A stretch of 64,000 nucleotides of DNA, taken from positions 1 through 64,000 of IMG/VR virus record IMGVR_UViG_3300017746_000001. One strand, given 5' to 3'. The notes under the pieces are model-generated. The model had not been told where the DNA came from and searched no databases. It was given only the letters and a program-made list of their open reading frames with translations. Shown in pieces: positions 16,001-23,376 of the stretch (its first letter is position 1; every line of letters starts with the position of its first letter). The DNA comes from a virus. Both the position numbers and the translations under genes were made by a program.

Positions 16001-18984
16001 GTGAAAGTTCCAAGATGTGTTGAACCCGATGAAACACCACTAAGGCTAACTAATGATGTGGCGATTGAAGACCCTACATTCGTAAGAACGGAAGCATCAT
16101 TCAAGAAAGTGACTAGATTTGCCACCGTAGTTTTCTTCGTAGCGTTAGAATCCGAAGCATCACCGATTATGATTGCGTCGCCAGATGCCACCGCAACAGA
16201 TGATCCAGCACTTGCGTCAAGAAGATTCAGTTCGTCTTTATCGGCAGTAAGTCCATCAAGTATATTGATTTCATTAGTAGAGGCTGTAACTCCGTCAAGC
16301 AGATTTAACTCTGCTGTAGTGACGGTTGCATCATCTAAAATGTTTATTTCTGCGGCTGTAGCAGTAACTCCCGTTAAATTAGTCGGTGCTATTGCTATGT
16401 TCGCTGAACCGTCGAAGGAGACTCCAGCAATATTTCTAGCAGTAGCAAGAGTGGCTGCCGTTGTGGCTGCCGTTGCTGTTGCTGCATTACCACTTGTTGA
16501 TGCTGATAGAGTCTGTGCGTTAATTAGAGTTATCAGATCACTCAATAGAACTTTCTTGGTTGCATTAGAAGCATCTGCATCACCTATGATGAAGGCATCT
16601 CCCGTTGCTAATGCTGTCGTTGAACCACCCGAAGCATCAAGCAGGTTTAGTTCGTCTTTGTTGGCAGTAAGTCCATCAAGTATATTGATTTCATCAGTAG
16701 TCGCTGTCACCCCGTCAAGCAGATTTAACTCTGTTGTAGTGACTGTAGCTCCATCTAAAATTTCTAGCTCCGCCTCGAGAATGGCTGCTGAACCAATCGT
16801 TATTCCGGTGCCTGTCAAGACCCCTGACGAAGTAATAGCCCCAGAATTTATCGTACCAACACCACTCATGTTGTTTGTTGAGTCTGCAATCGTGATTCCG
16901 GTTGCTTGTGAGCCTTTTCCTGTCCCATCTGACTTAATTAGCACATTATCTGTTCCAAATGTGCTAGCGGCTGAAACTGCGTTAGATCCTCCACCTACAT
17001 TCGTCAGTACAGAAGCGTCGTTAAGGAATGTTACGATGTCAGACATTGCTACCTGTTTCATCGTTCCATCATCGTTGTAAACTACCCTGTCTGCTGCCGC
17101 TACGACTGTCGAGGTAGCAGAAGTTTCTCCATCCATAAGCGACAGTTCTGCAGTCGAGGCGAGGATTCCATCAAGCACATTAAGCTCGTTTGTCGAAAGT
17201 GTAGCCCCGTCTAAAATATTCAACTCAGCAACGGTGCTTGTAAGTCCTGCTACTGCATTTAACTCGGAAGTAGTGGCTGTAAGTCCGTCTAGTACATTTA
17301 TTTCTCCAGTTGAGGCTGTAACCCCATCAAGTCGATTAAGTTCTGCGGCTGTGGCCGTCATTGACACTCCACCAATGTTGAATGGAGTTGGAATAGATAC
17401 TGTTCCCGTGAATGTTGGATTAAGAGTATTTACAGAACCGTCAAGTTGAGATTGTATGTTTGAAGTCACCCCATCAAGGTAATTTATTTCTGTTGTAGTC
17501 GCAGTAACCCCGTCAAGCAGATTTAACTCACTTGTGCTAGAAGTCAACCCTGCTAATTTGTTTACCTCTGTTGTTGTTGCTGTTACCCCATCGAGTATAT
17601 TTATCTCACCTGCAGTTGAGGTTATTGCCGTTCCAGCCAATTGAAGGCTCCCTGCAGGGATATTTACGGCTCCGGTGAAGGTTGCCCCGCCTAGAGCCGC
17701 TTTTGCGTTTAATTGAGTCTGTATTGCGCTAGTTACCCCGTCAACAAAATTGATTTCAGTAGTGCTTAATGTAGCCCCGTCAAGAATATTCAATTCTGCG
17801 GCGCTTGATGTAAGACCTGAAATCGCATCACCTGGCGATTGAGCGCCCAAAAGTGTAAGAACGCTTGAACTATTAAGAAATGTCACTATATCGGACATTG
17901 CAACTTGTTTCATTGTTCCATCATCGTTGTAAACTACCCGATCACCTGCGGTAACTGTAGTTGAAGTAGCGTTGGTTCCGCCATCTAATACATCTAGTTC
18001 GGATGCAGTAACTCCTGTTGCCTTCAAATCTTTAGCGAAGTTTAGGTCTTCAACATCTCCTGTAAATCCGTCAAGTTTGTTCAATTCTGTTGTAGTTATT
18101 GTTGCTCCGTCAAGTATATTCAACTCACTGGTGTCAGCAGTTAGTCCATCAAGAGTGTTTAACTCAGTTACACTTGAAGAAAGTCCTGGCAGACTCGTGA
18201 GCGCGGATACGCCCGAGAGCAGATTTAATTCAGCCGTTGTCGCGCTAGTGCCTCCGACTCGGTTTAGATCTGCTGTCGAAACTGTAATTCCGTCAGTTAT
18301 GTTGAGTTCATTTGTAGTAGCAGTTACCCCATCAAGCAGATTTATTTCACTTACAGTCAAAGTTGCCCCGTCAAGTATGTTTAGTTCGGCTGCACTAGCC
18401 GTAACTGCAGTTCCACCTACTGCAAAACCTTCCGAAAGATTAGGAGTGCCTGTAAATGTAGGGGAGGCCAAAGCGGCTTTACCTGCTAGAGTGTTTGTGA
18501 TTGTAGTAGCAAAGTTAGCGTCATCCCCTAGAGCAGCAGCCAGTTCATCTAGAGTGTTCAATAGAGCTGGTGCGCCAGTAGTGATTGCAGTTATCGCTGA
18601 TGCGTTTGTGGCTATTCCTCCAAGCGTAGTGGCTACATCTGAAAAACCAGGTATTGCTACTTGACCTGTAAAGGTGGGTGCATCGATTGGCGCTTTTGAC
18701 GCTACTGAGGTCAATACAGTATCAACATTCGCATGAGAAGGCGTAGTTATCGTCCCAGTAAATGTAGGACTGTTAATAGGAGCGTATGTCGAGTTTGCTG
18801 TTGAGGTTGATATGAAACCTTTTGCATCTATCCGGTCATCAGTTGATGCTGCAGTCATTAAGACTGTGTTAGAATCTGTGAAGGATTCAGAAGAAATTTG
18901 AATAGCCGAGCCTGCAAAGTTGCTTACTGTAAGATTGCCTATGTCGTCAGCAAGGGTTGGCGGTGCAGAGTAATTTGATGGCAC
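10015..18984 (-). CDS. Giant TELNILDG-repeat fibre protein (2,989 residues)
   Basis: GTG start at 18984, preceded by GGGAGT in the end of the gene before it. Most of the protein is built from the repeat AELNILDGVTATT and relatives (TSELNLLDG, AEINILDD), interspersed with NLTVNGTTTTVSTTNT, GDVTGNADTATTLATARNIG and GNAATATALATARTIGGVSF modules and QLDAKQ linkers. This repeat family is known from marine phage tail fibres. The C-terminal 100 residues (KTIYWTGGTLNLPANAEVGQ onwards) are a compact distal domain. It should form a very long trimeric beta-structured fibre for host attachment. Confidence 0.85.
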   Translation of the reverse strand: MPSNYSAPPTLADDIGNLTVSNFAGSAIQISSESFTDSNTVLMTAASTDDRIDAKGFISTSTANSTYAPINSPTFTGTITTPSHANVDTVLTSVASKAPIDAPTFTGQVAIPGFSDVATTLGGIATNASAITAITTGAPALLNTLDELAAALGDDANFATTITNTLAGKAALASPTFTGTPNLSEGFAVGGTAVTASAAELNILDGATLTVSEINLLDGVTATTNELNITDGITVSTADLNRVGGTSATTAELNLLSGVSALTSLPGLSSSVTELNTLDGLTADTSELNILDGATITTTELNKLDGFTGDVEDLNFAKDLKATGVTASELDVLDGGTNATSTTVTAGDRVVYNDDGTMKQVAMSDIVTFLNSSSVLTLLGAQSPGDAISGLTSSAAELNILDGATLSTTEINFVDGVTSAIQTQLNAKAALGGATFTGAVNIPAGSLQLAGTAITSTAGEINILDGVTATTTEVNKLAGLTSSTSELNLLDGVTATTTEINYLDGVTSNIQSQLDGSVNTLNPTFTGTVSIPTPFNIGGVSMTATAAELNRLDGVTASTGEINVLDGLTATTSELNAVAGLTSTVAELNILDGATLSTNELNVLDGILASTAELSLMDGETSATSTVVAAADRVVYNDDGTMKQVAMSDIVTFLNDASVLTNVGGGSNAVSAASTFGTDNVLIKSDGTGKGSQATGITIADSTNNMSGVGTINSGAITSSGVLTGTGITIGSAAILEAELEILDGATVTTTELNLLDGVTATTDEINILDGLTANKDELNLLDASGGSTTALATGDAFIIGDADASNATKKVLLSDLITLINAQTLSASTSGNAATATAATTAATLATARNIAGVSFDGSANIAIAPTNLTGVTATAAEINILDDATVTTAELNLLDGVTASTNEINILDGLTADKDELNLLDASAGSSVAVASGDAIIIGDASDSNATKKTTVANLVTFLNDASVLTNVGSSIATSLVSLSGVSSGSTHLGTFTGSTISDSQTIKQALQANETAIELRAPIANPTFTGEIGIGSVNVSETELGILEGATVTTAEVNKLDGVTASTAQLNIVSGKTLLASGDSFSDSDNNLLTAAATKDIITGGAVLSALKFSNSANNLISSTAVSGTDTAGKNLTLAAGQSTGTGAGGSIILQVATAAGSTGNSANSLATAVTITSDKAVALEGALTVAGNLTVNGTTTTVSTTNTLIADKLITLNDGGSAGSGTATGLEIEENGSATGFFKTDGTGDWTLKGAGTAANAVLTLDVNATKTITVGGALSIEADSVINQDLSTDATPQFSSVTADLTGDVTGNADTATTLATARNIGGVSFNGSANIDLPGVNATGNQDTSGNAATATVLATARNIGGVSFNGSANIDLPGVNATGNQDTSGNAATATVLATARTIAGQSFNGSANISIGPTDLTSVTSNATEINILDAGTSGSSVTLADGDSLIIGDASASNATKKVLMSDVQTYISASGGGISNVVEDTSPQLGGDLDSNGNTIQLKNGATSAGFIEFFEDSDNGTNKVTLIGPAATGDVTITLPATAGTVALTSSNITGSAATLTTARTIGGVSFDGSANINLPGVNTSGSQDTSGNAATATALATARTIGGVSFDGSANINLVSGSIPDNAADTSGNAATATALATARTIGGVSFDGTGNITLVSGSIPNNAADTSGTAATATLASTVTVSDSNANSNLDLVFTDGSNALLEDNGALYYNPSTGTLRVPNLTVSGTTTTVDTVTMNAANAIVFEGETADAHETTLSIVDPTADHTYKLPDLGSTADEGFLAAFAANPGTSPLITATPTELNYVDGVTSAIQTQLDAKQSSVSGAASTITGSNLTASRAVVSNASGKVAVSAVTSTELGYLDGVTSAIQTQLDAKQATITGAATTIDDSNLTASRAVVSNASGKVAVSAVTSTELGYLDGVTSAIQTQLDNISGASGISDVVDDSSPQLGGDLDSNGNTIQLKNGATSAGFIQFFEDSDNGTNKVTLIGPAATTDVTITLPATAGTVALTSGNISGNAAGLSSTLAVGSGGTGATSLTDGGILLGSGTGPITAMGVLADGAMIVGDGTGDPVAESGATLRTSIGVDAAGTDNSTDVTLVTSSHDYLSISSQAITLGAVSLADDVTGTLPVGSGGTGATTLTNGGILLGSGTGAITAMAVLADGAMIVGDGTTDPVAESGATLRTSIGVGTGDSPEFTNLTLSGNLTVEGTTTTVDSTTVAIADAMLKLAKDQGSSADALDFGFYGQYGESGTAKYAGIFRDVSATGDPFTFFDSLQTEPGTTVNTGGTGYDLADISAGKITAADGFAGAITGDVTGNADTATALETARNIGGVSFDGTANINLPGVNTAGNQNTSGNATTATTATVATTVTITDNEDTNESNLIAFVAGAGSATGAHGLEMDGNLTYNPSTGKLTATQLDGGKLTVDNITLNGNTLSTTTSNFIIDASHDIVLNADGGDWTFKDNTTEILGISNQSAGDVVLTVSTADKNFTIKGTDGSSAITALDIDMGAAGAAAFNGVVTAAGLTIGSAVIGEAELEILDGANITTTEINILDGSANSDAFASNGSLADADRIVVNDDGTMKQVAMSHVATYIGSASGTFTASDITGQNALGASPASDDTFVIHDTDASALKKVSITELAGYMTGSTTSLAPKDGPTFTNIVTIPASTGTAGLKIGSVKVTADSDELNQLDADTGTVTFTIAENDGIIISDTSAGATKKAVMTDLEQYMTTYLSYIGGGPFIPAVSGISPGTDEIPTWDANGKMNRNANFKFNSTHGQTNGLTMTNAAVSFGSDIEAASRTNDTNKLMTISTPHYHNAEEDVAGLYAYNSDGTNKVCIGGGNSNFNAATEVKISAAANDATLTGTEQVVITSSDTVVKNVFQGYKTSVKAVSSTTTLTDADSGKTIYWTGGTLNLPANAEVGQQFVIINNTNGAATPVLNSNTISANWTSHSAMADETARTYISVEANKWIFIG
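12388..12868 (-). repeat. Near-identical 170-base duplication inside the giant fibre gene
   Basis: Bases 12388-12558 and 12698-12868 are nearly identical, offset by 310. Both encode SGGTGATSLTDGGILLGSGT-type modules. Further close copies lie at 13150-13260, 13330-13450 and 13500-13540. Confidence 0.75.
14773..15012 (-). repeat. Two tandem 120-base repeats inside the giant fibre gene
   Basis: Copies at 14773-14892 and 14893-15012 differ at only a few bases and encode two identical 40-residue units containing LATARNIGGVSFNGSANIDL. Such tandem DNA identity allows slippage or recombination to change fibre length. Confidence 0.8.
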
Positions 18985-18991
18985 TTTCTAT

Positions 18992-19279
18992 TCAACTCCC
19001 GATGACATGCAATTTCTGGCTCGACGAGCCACTAATTGCATACACCAGGTTCGAATTCGAAATCTTGAGCGTCTGCGAGGCCCCTGCTGCGAGAGGGAAA
19101 CCGTTGCCCGTAGTAACTGAGGAAGAGTTGCCTAAGAAAATGATTGCAGAATTGTTTGCATCTGCTAGAATTGTCAATGAGTCTGCAGGAGCAGAAGAAG
19201 TTAATGCTGCTGCAGATGTTCCAACAGTTGATTGAAACTGAATTACTGCGTCAGGCAAACCTCCGAATACTCCACTCAT
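18992..19279 (-). CDS. Small beta-rich fibre-attachment-like protein
   Basis: 95 residues; ATG 19279 follows GAGGTGATAAAAA. The whole protein aligns with the first 100 residues of the Gly-rich fibre at 6130-7476 (VIQFQSTV, AD.NNSAIIFLGNSS, GFPLAAG, SNLVYAIS, KLHVIGS). It is the first gene upstream of the giant fibre. A stand-alone version of an attachment domain suggests it links fibres to the capsid or caps them. Confidence 0.65.
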   Translation of the reverse strand: MSGVFGGLPDAVIQFQSTVGTSAAALTSSAPADSLTILADANNSAIIFLGNSSSVTTGNGFPLAAGASQTLKISNSNLVYAISGSSSQKLHVIGS

Positions 19280-19285
19280 TTTTTA

Positions 19286-19879
19286 TCACCTCAGTACCTT
19301 TTTTTGGTATCTAACTACTTCGATAAAGTCTATGCTCAAGTTTTGCGAAGCATCTGTGTTAGATATGATTAGTCTTATTCTTTCTTTGTGAGGGTGTTGG
19401 TCGCTACCTCTGAACAAAGCGACCTTTTCATCCGTCTTATCGACAGTCAAGTGGAACATACCTGGAAGGTCTGATGGAAGGTTTAGATCTGTTAATGTGT
19501 CTAGCGTTAGATTCTTGACCCCCGAATCTATTCCGCCTTGTGCGTAGTTATCTAATTGTAAGAATATTGCTAGTTTTCCTGCACTTGCTGTTGAACCTGT
19601 GCTTGCCTTGATTAGAACATAATTTACTTGTCCTTGTTCTCTTTCATCGATTATCGTCAATGATTGCCCAGGAGTAAGGGTCTTATTGTCTATTCTTGTA
19701 GTAATATATCGATTTGAAGTATTATCAGCAGGAGTTTCCTTTGTTGCTAGACCTTGCGCACGCAGTCCTTCGGACGGAAGCCCAGGGAATGCAATAATAT
19801 CGGGTTCTCCAGGTTCTCCGATAATATCTGTGTAGCCATCTGGACCGACTTCAATCCATTCGCCACTCAACAAAACCAC
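19286..19879 (-). CDS. Beta-rich virion-like protein, unknown
   Basis: 197 residues. It begins MVLLSGEWIEVGPDGYTDII followed by a short G-P-rich GEPGEPDIIAFPG segment. Then comes a beta-strand-rich domain (SLTIIDEREQGQVNYVLIKA, LAIFLQLDNYA, ERIRLIISNTDASQNL). There are no Cys residues and no membrane helix. It lies between the fibre genes and the paralogous virion pair, so a spike or baseplate-like adaptor is likely by position only. Confidence 0.65.
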   Translation of the reverse strand: MVLLSGEWIEVGPDGYTDIIGEPGEPDIIAFPGLPSEGLRAQGLATKETPADNTSNRYITTRIDNKTLTPGQSLTIIDEREQGQVNYVLIKASTGSTASAGKLAIFLQLDNYAQGGIDSGVKNLTLDTLTDLNLPSDLPGMFHLTVDKTDEKVALFRGSDQHPHKERIRLIISNTDASQNLSIDFIEVVRYQKKVLR

Positions 19880-19916
19880 CCCTTAAGAGGACAATACCCA
19901 CAATTCCCGTCACACA

Positions 19917-21278
19917 TCAGTTGTACCCCCTATGATTGTTTCTTGGGTCGGCCCCTTGCTCCGAGTTGCGTGAGCCAGTCGTGCCGTATAGAATGTTCCG
20001 AGTTTGAGAGGAGGTTTGCTCCGTCATTCTCTTGTAATCTTCGTAGGATAATTTTTGACCTCTGTTCTTCTGAACGAGTTCTCTCCAACCAATAGAAGGT
20101 GCGCTTTTGCTATCGCCCATCAGGTTGCTCTTTGTGAAGGCCGTTGGTATTATCTCGTATTTGAAGCGGCCAGACCTTCTGATCATTTCTCTTACTTCTC
20201 TTTCTGGAACAGGCCTTACTGAATATTTCCACCCGACCATAATTAGATATGGTGCTATCAATGGAGCGTTTGTGTGCCTATTCATAATTTGAAATTCGGG
20301 ACTTGTCTCCTCCCCAGCACCTATCCACAGGTCAAAGTGAGGGTTCAAGTCGGATTCGGAGCTTGAGTGAACTTCTATCATGCCGCTTTTCCCTTGAAGG
20401 ATTTTGTCAGAAGATATGTTCATTGAATTTACTTCGTCAGCAGCGAATCTGATAACTCCTTGGGGCTGAAAAACCCTCAAAGAAGGACCGATGACACCCA
20501 CCATTGTAGGTTTTGCTCCTGTTCCTATCTCATCCCCATCTACGGATTTGTTCGATACTGCAACTACCGAAGTTTGATCTTCGTATTCATGGGCTTGTAA
20601 CGAAGTTACGCTTCCCGCCCTACTAATCAGAGTAGGGTGTTCTGAAACCCCTATTGAAACATGATAAATTGGAGAGTCCGTACTTGTCCCTTTTGGTGTG
20701 GGTTCAAGAATATCGACTCCTTGTGGGTCTAATACTATAGCACCATTAGATGTAGATGCCGCAGGTAGTCTGAGAAGTGTCGCTTCATCCCCTACTGTTA
20801 TTCGGTCAGTCACGATTGTCTCAGCCGTTGTAATAACTGAGCCAGTTGCAGAGCCAAGATTCCCACCTGCTAGTGATTGAACCGTGACGAATTGGTTCTC
20901 TTGTCTGTATGCCTGCGCACCCAACAAGAGCGTATCTCCCACCGCAGGTGTGATAGAAGCGAGATTTGAGGCTTGGCTGTTAGTCCCTAGTTGGTTGGTG
21001 TCATTCAACTTGACTGTTACCGCAGATGAAGATACTGCAGAAATTGTGCAAGGTATTCCAAAGAAATGTCTTATTGATATTGGTTCGGCAGATACGACTC
21101 TGTGCAAACCACCATCTAACATCACAAGTTTGCCTGTAGCATACTTTCTGTCTAAGTAATTTCCCGATTGAGGCGATATTCTTCCCAAGTGTGGCCCACG
21201 AAGAACTTCGTTTGCTGCTCGAACATGCCCAGGCATCTGCTTGGACTTAGTTCCCAATTGTGCTGGAGTTAGTGACAA
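19917..21278 (-). CDS. Virion-like protein, larger member of a paralogous pair
   Basis: 453 residues. The last ~200 residues are homologous to the neighbouring 242-residue protein. Shared features are an early P.(L/F)ISR.G, RFAADE/RWSADE, NPHFDLWIG/NPNFAIWIE, P.F...N..., P...(M/L)VG(W/F)K and R..GR(F/L).Y(E/K). The first 250 residues are beta-rich with Ser/Thr-rich strands. A short Arg/Gly-rich tail follows. The pair lies between fibre and capsid candidates, so a vertex, penton or spike protein is my inference. Confidence 0.65.
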   Translation of the reverse strand: MSLTPAQLGTKSKQMPGHVRAANEVLRGPHLGRISPQSGNYLDRKYATGKLVMLDGGLHRVVSAEPISIRHFFGIPCTISAVSSSAVTVKLNDTNQLGTNSQASNLASITPAVGDTLLLGAQAYRQENQFVTVQSLAGGNLGSATGSVITTAETIVTDRITVGDEATLLRLPAASTSNGAIVLDPQGVDILEPTPKGTSTDSPIYHVSIGVSEHPTLISRAGSVTSLQAHEYEDQTSVVAVSNKSVDGDEIGTGAKPTMVGVIGPSLRVFQPQGVIRFAADEVNSMNISSDKILQGKSGMIEVHSSSESDLNPHFDLWIGAGEETSPEFQIMNRHTNAPLIAPYLIMVGWKYSVRPVPEREVREMIRRSGRFKYEIIPTAFTKSNLMGDSKSAPSIGWRELVQKNRGQKLSYEDYKRMTEQTSSQTRNILYGTTGSRNSEQGADPRNNHRGYN

Positions 21279-21290
21279 TTAGTTTCCCCC

Positions 21291-22019
21291 CTAAATCATG
21301 TTAGGGGAGCCACCTAGTTCAGCCGTTATAGCACCTGCATAGGGTAAGCCCTGTGGCACTATTAGCTTGTAAACGAGCCTTCCACCATTTATTCTTCTGG
21401 CCTCTTCTATGTCTGACTCTGCCATAGGGCTTAATCGAGCCTTAAAACCGACCAGGTGAATGACTGGATAATAAAGTGCCTCACCTGTGTCATTTAAAAA
21501 TCTAAAATTAGGTAGCATAGACTCAGATGACTCGATCCATATTGCGAAGTTTGGATTCGGGTCATCAATTGGGCTAGTGTTCACATCAATGAAACCTGTC
21601 TTATCATTTTCAGGCGCTTCATCGGCACTCCAACGGGCTACGCCTGCTGGATGCTTCAAAAATACCTTACCAGATATGTCTCCAACTTTAGTTCTAGCAG
21701 CGCCACCAATCGATTGTGTCGATGTAACGGTGACTACTGTAGCGTCGTTGGGGAATCCCACGCCATCATATGTACCTGTTCTTGATATGAACTTAGGTTG
21801 TCTGTATAGACATGGGACAAGACAGTATAGGTGATTTCTAAACGGTTCGAGGTCTTCATCCTCGAAGTAGCCGCTATCATAGGCATCACTTACTTCTGTT
21901 CCATTCGTGTTTCCTTGTGCGGTTACTACTAGATCGTAGGTAAGTCCTTCTACGCTGTCTACTGCGTAAAACTTACCACGGAGCTTGATAATAAAACCAG
22001 GCTTCAAGGTGTTTTCCAT
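21291..22019 (-). CDS. Virion-like protein, smaller member of a paralogous pair
   Basis: 242 residues. It has an N-terminal beta barrel-like start (GFIIKLRGKFYAVDSVEGLT), a two-Cys stretch YCLVPCLYRQ, then the shared domain (about 75-235) described for the 453-residue neighbour, including NPNFAIWIESSESMLPNFRF and HLVGFKARLSP. It lies 12 bases upstream of that gene, so the pair probably arose by tandem duplication. Likely a virion component. Confidence 0.65.
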   Translation of the reverse strand: MENTLKPGFIIKLRGKFYAVDSVEGLTYDLVVTAQGNTNGTEVSDAYDSGYFEDEDLEPFRNHLYCLVPCLYRQPKFISRTGTYDGVGFPNDATVVTVTSTQSIGGAARTKVGDISGKVFLKHPAGVARWSADEAPENDKTGFIDVNTSPIDDPNPNFAIWIESSESMLPNFRFLNDTGEALYYPVIHLVGFKARLSPMAESDIEEARRINGGRLVYKLIVPQGLPYAGAITAELGGSPNMI

Positions 22020-22117
22020 GGGGTTGTACCCCCTTACTGTCGGGCTTCTTCCAAAATTTACTCTTGCTATTTTCTCACTTCCTTTTGTTTATGTAATTAT
22101 AGGTGTTTGATTGTGTT

Positions 22118-22420
22118 TTAGCCAAGGGCTTCTTTTTTCATCGCTTTTGCGCTGTCTGTGAAAGCCTTGGCATATTCTCCTCTCTTCATTGCTGAATCGA
22201 ATTTATCTCTTGCTTTAGGGAATAATCTGGTTGCAACATAGTATGCTAGCATTGTTGTTCCAATACCTGCAAGGTATGAGCCTGCGTCTGGATCAACGAA
22301 TGGCGAATTGTTATTCGGGGCTTCTGCCCCTAATCCACCATGCCACTTGACTGCTCCGCCTCGAGTTCTAGGAGTAACTGTACCCCCAATCCCACCACCG
22401 AAGAAGTTGTTGTTCACCAT
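22118..22420 (-). CDS. Small single-helix membrane protein with NNNSP motif
   Basis: 100 residues from ATG 22420 (MVNNNFFGGG), chosen because AGGTGAATAAG precedes it; a GTG at 22429 is also open. A Gly-rich start is followed by APNNNSPFVDPD, then the helix GSYLAGIGTTMLAYYVATRLF and a Lys-rich tail. The NNNSP segment is repeated in the next gene upstream. Probable virion membrane protein. Confidence 0.65.
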   Translation of the reverse strand: MVNNNFFGGGIGGTVTPRTRGGAVKWHGGLGAEAPNNNSPFVDPDAGSYLAGIGTTMLAYYVATRLFPKARDKFDSAMKRGEYAKAFTDSAKAMKKEALG

Positions 22421-22425
22421 CTTAT

Positions 22426-22773
22426 TCACCTATTCATGTAAAGATATGCAGCACCGCAACAAATTGCTCCCAATAGGGGAACCGTCGGTACAGCACCGAA
22501 GAAAGGAATGTTAGTAGTTGTTCCTCGCCCAAACGCAATCGAGTTGATTGCCTTCAATGGCGAATTGTTATTCGACGCTTGATTGACTGGTGCCTGAGCT
22601 ACTTGCTCTGTTGCGCCAAAAGCGTGATTCTCATGCATACCCATGTAGCCTGAACGGCCACCAGGATAACCAAGAGATCCGAATCCGTGACTCATGTTGC
22701 CAGAAAACATCTCATTACCCATTTGGCCTGTACGGCCACCAGGATAACCAAGTCCTCCTCTGATACCATCCAT
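22426..22773 (-). CDS. Small Gly/Met-rich membrane protein with NNNSP motif
   Basis: 115 residues from ATG 22773 (MDGIRGGLGYPGG), preceded by GGATGTGA. It contains two copies of LGYPGGR(T/S)G.MG, then ASNNNSPLKAIN, then a C-terminal hydrophobic segment VPTVPLLGAICCGAAYLYMN. The repeated glycine-rich head, Asn-rich linker and terminal helix match the design of its neighbour. Likely a minor membrane-associated virion protein. Confidence 0.65.
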   Translation of the reverse strand: MDGIRGGLGYPGGRTGQMGNEMFSGNMSHGFGSLGYPGGRSGYMGMHENHAFGATEQVAQAPVNQASNNNSPLKAINSIAFGRGTTTNIPFFGAVPTVPLLGAICCGAAYLYMNR

Positions 22774-22847
22774 GATAGTCACATCCACATAAACAACCTG
22801 AGCCCCCCTAGATCCCGAAGAACCTAGAGAGATTCAAGTTGATACGC

Positions 22848-23339
22848 TTAGAGGTTGCTCCTAGCGTTTGCGTAAACGATTAATCGGTATGTGTCTGTTC
22901 CACTTACCGGAGTAACGGCTGAACCGTCATCTGGGTCGTGCATAGATACTAGGAGACTTACTGTGCCTCCATCGACTGATTTAACAGATACCGAACCTGC
23001 TGTGTCATATACTGCGCCACCGCCGTCGTCCCAGGCAATGCTGCCATAAGCTCCGACAATGTCTATGTCATCCTTGTTGTCTCCAGATCCGAAGACAACT
23101 GATACTGGGCTGCCTGCAGCCGCCACAGTTCCTAGAGTGACTGAACCTGCACCGTACACGACTGAAAATCCAGTCGTAGCACCTGCATTGGCTGTTGTCG
23201 CCCCTTCACCGTTGATGAAGAGTGCATCGCCGTTGGTCCACTTACCAGTTACATGCAGCAGGTGTAGGGCGGGCTTGGAACCAGTAGCTAGTTCGTAGCC
23301 ACCGATTGCGCTTTGTGCTAGAGTTCCTTGGTCTCCCAT
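22848..23339 (-). CDS. Candidate small capsid protein (possible single jelly roll)
   Basis: 163 residues; ATG 23339 follows GAGGTGAGAGGAA, one of the strongest ribosome sites in the window, as expected for an abundant product. The sequence is beta-rich and Gly/Ala/Ser-rich (GGYELATGSKPALHLLHVTG, GFSVVYGAGSVTLGT, TVSLLVSMHDPDD, TYRLIVYAN) with no Cys. Size and composition fit the small capsid protein of single-jelly-roll viruses such as SH1 or P23-77. I recognise no sequence signature, so this is inference from size, strand content and position. Confidence 0.45.
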   Translation of the reverse strand: MGDQGTLAQSAIGGYELATGSKPALHLLHVTGKWTNGDALFINGEGATTANAGATTGFSVVYGAGSVTLGTVAAAGSPVSVVFGSGDNKDDIDIVGAYGSIAWDDGGGAVYDTAGSVSVKSVDGGTVSLLVSMHDPDDGSAVTPVSGTDTYRLIVYANARSNL

Positions 23340-23376
23340 TTCCTCTCACCTCACTCCTGACTGATCCCAAAAGGGC

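Noticed and set aside
11126-18664. Long plus-strand open frames opposite the giant fibre gene
   Set aside because: They are Val/Ser/Ala/Pro-rich reverse readings of the TELNILDG repeats, with no ribosome sites, and the minus frame is continuous and recognised.
8064-19879. Treating the fibre cluster as proof of a tailed virus
   Set aside because: Such fibres can attach to tailless capsids, and no tube, sheath, tape measure or portal gene is present in the window.
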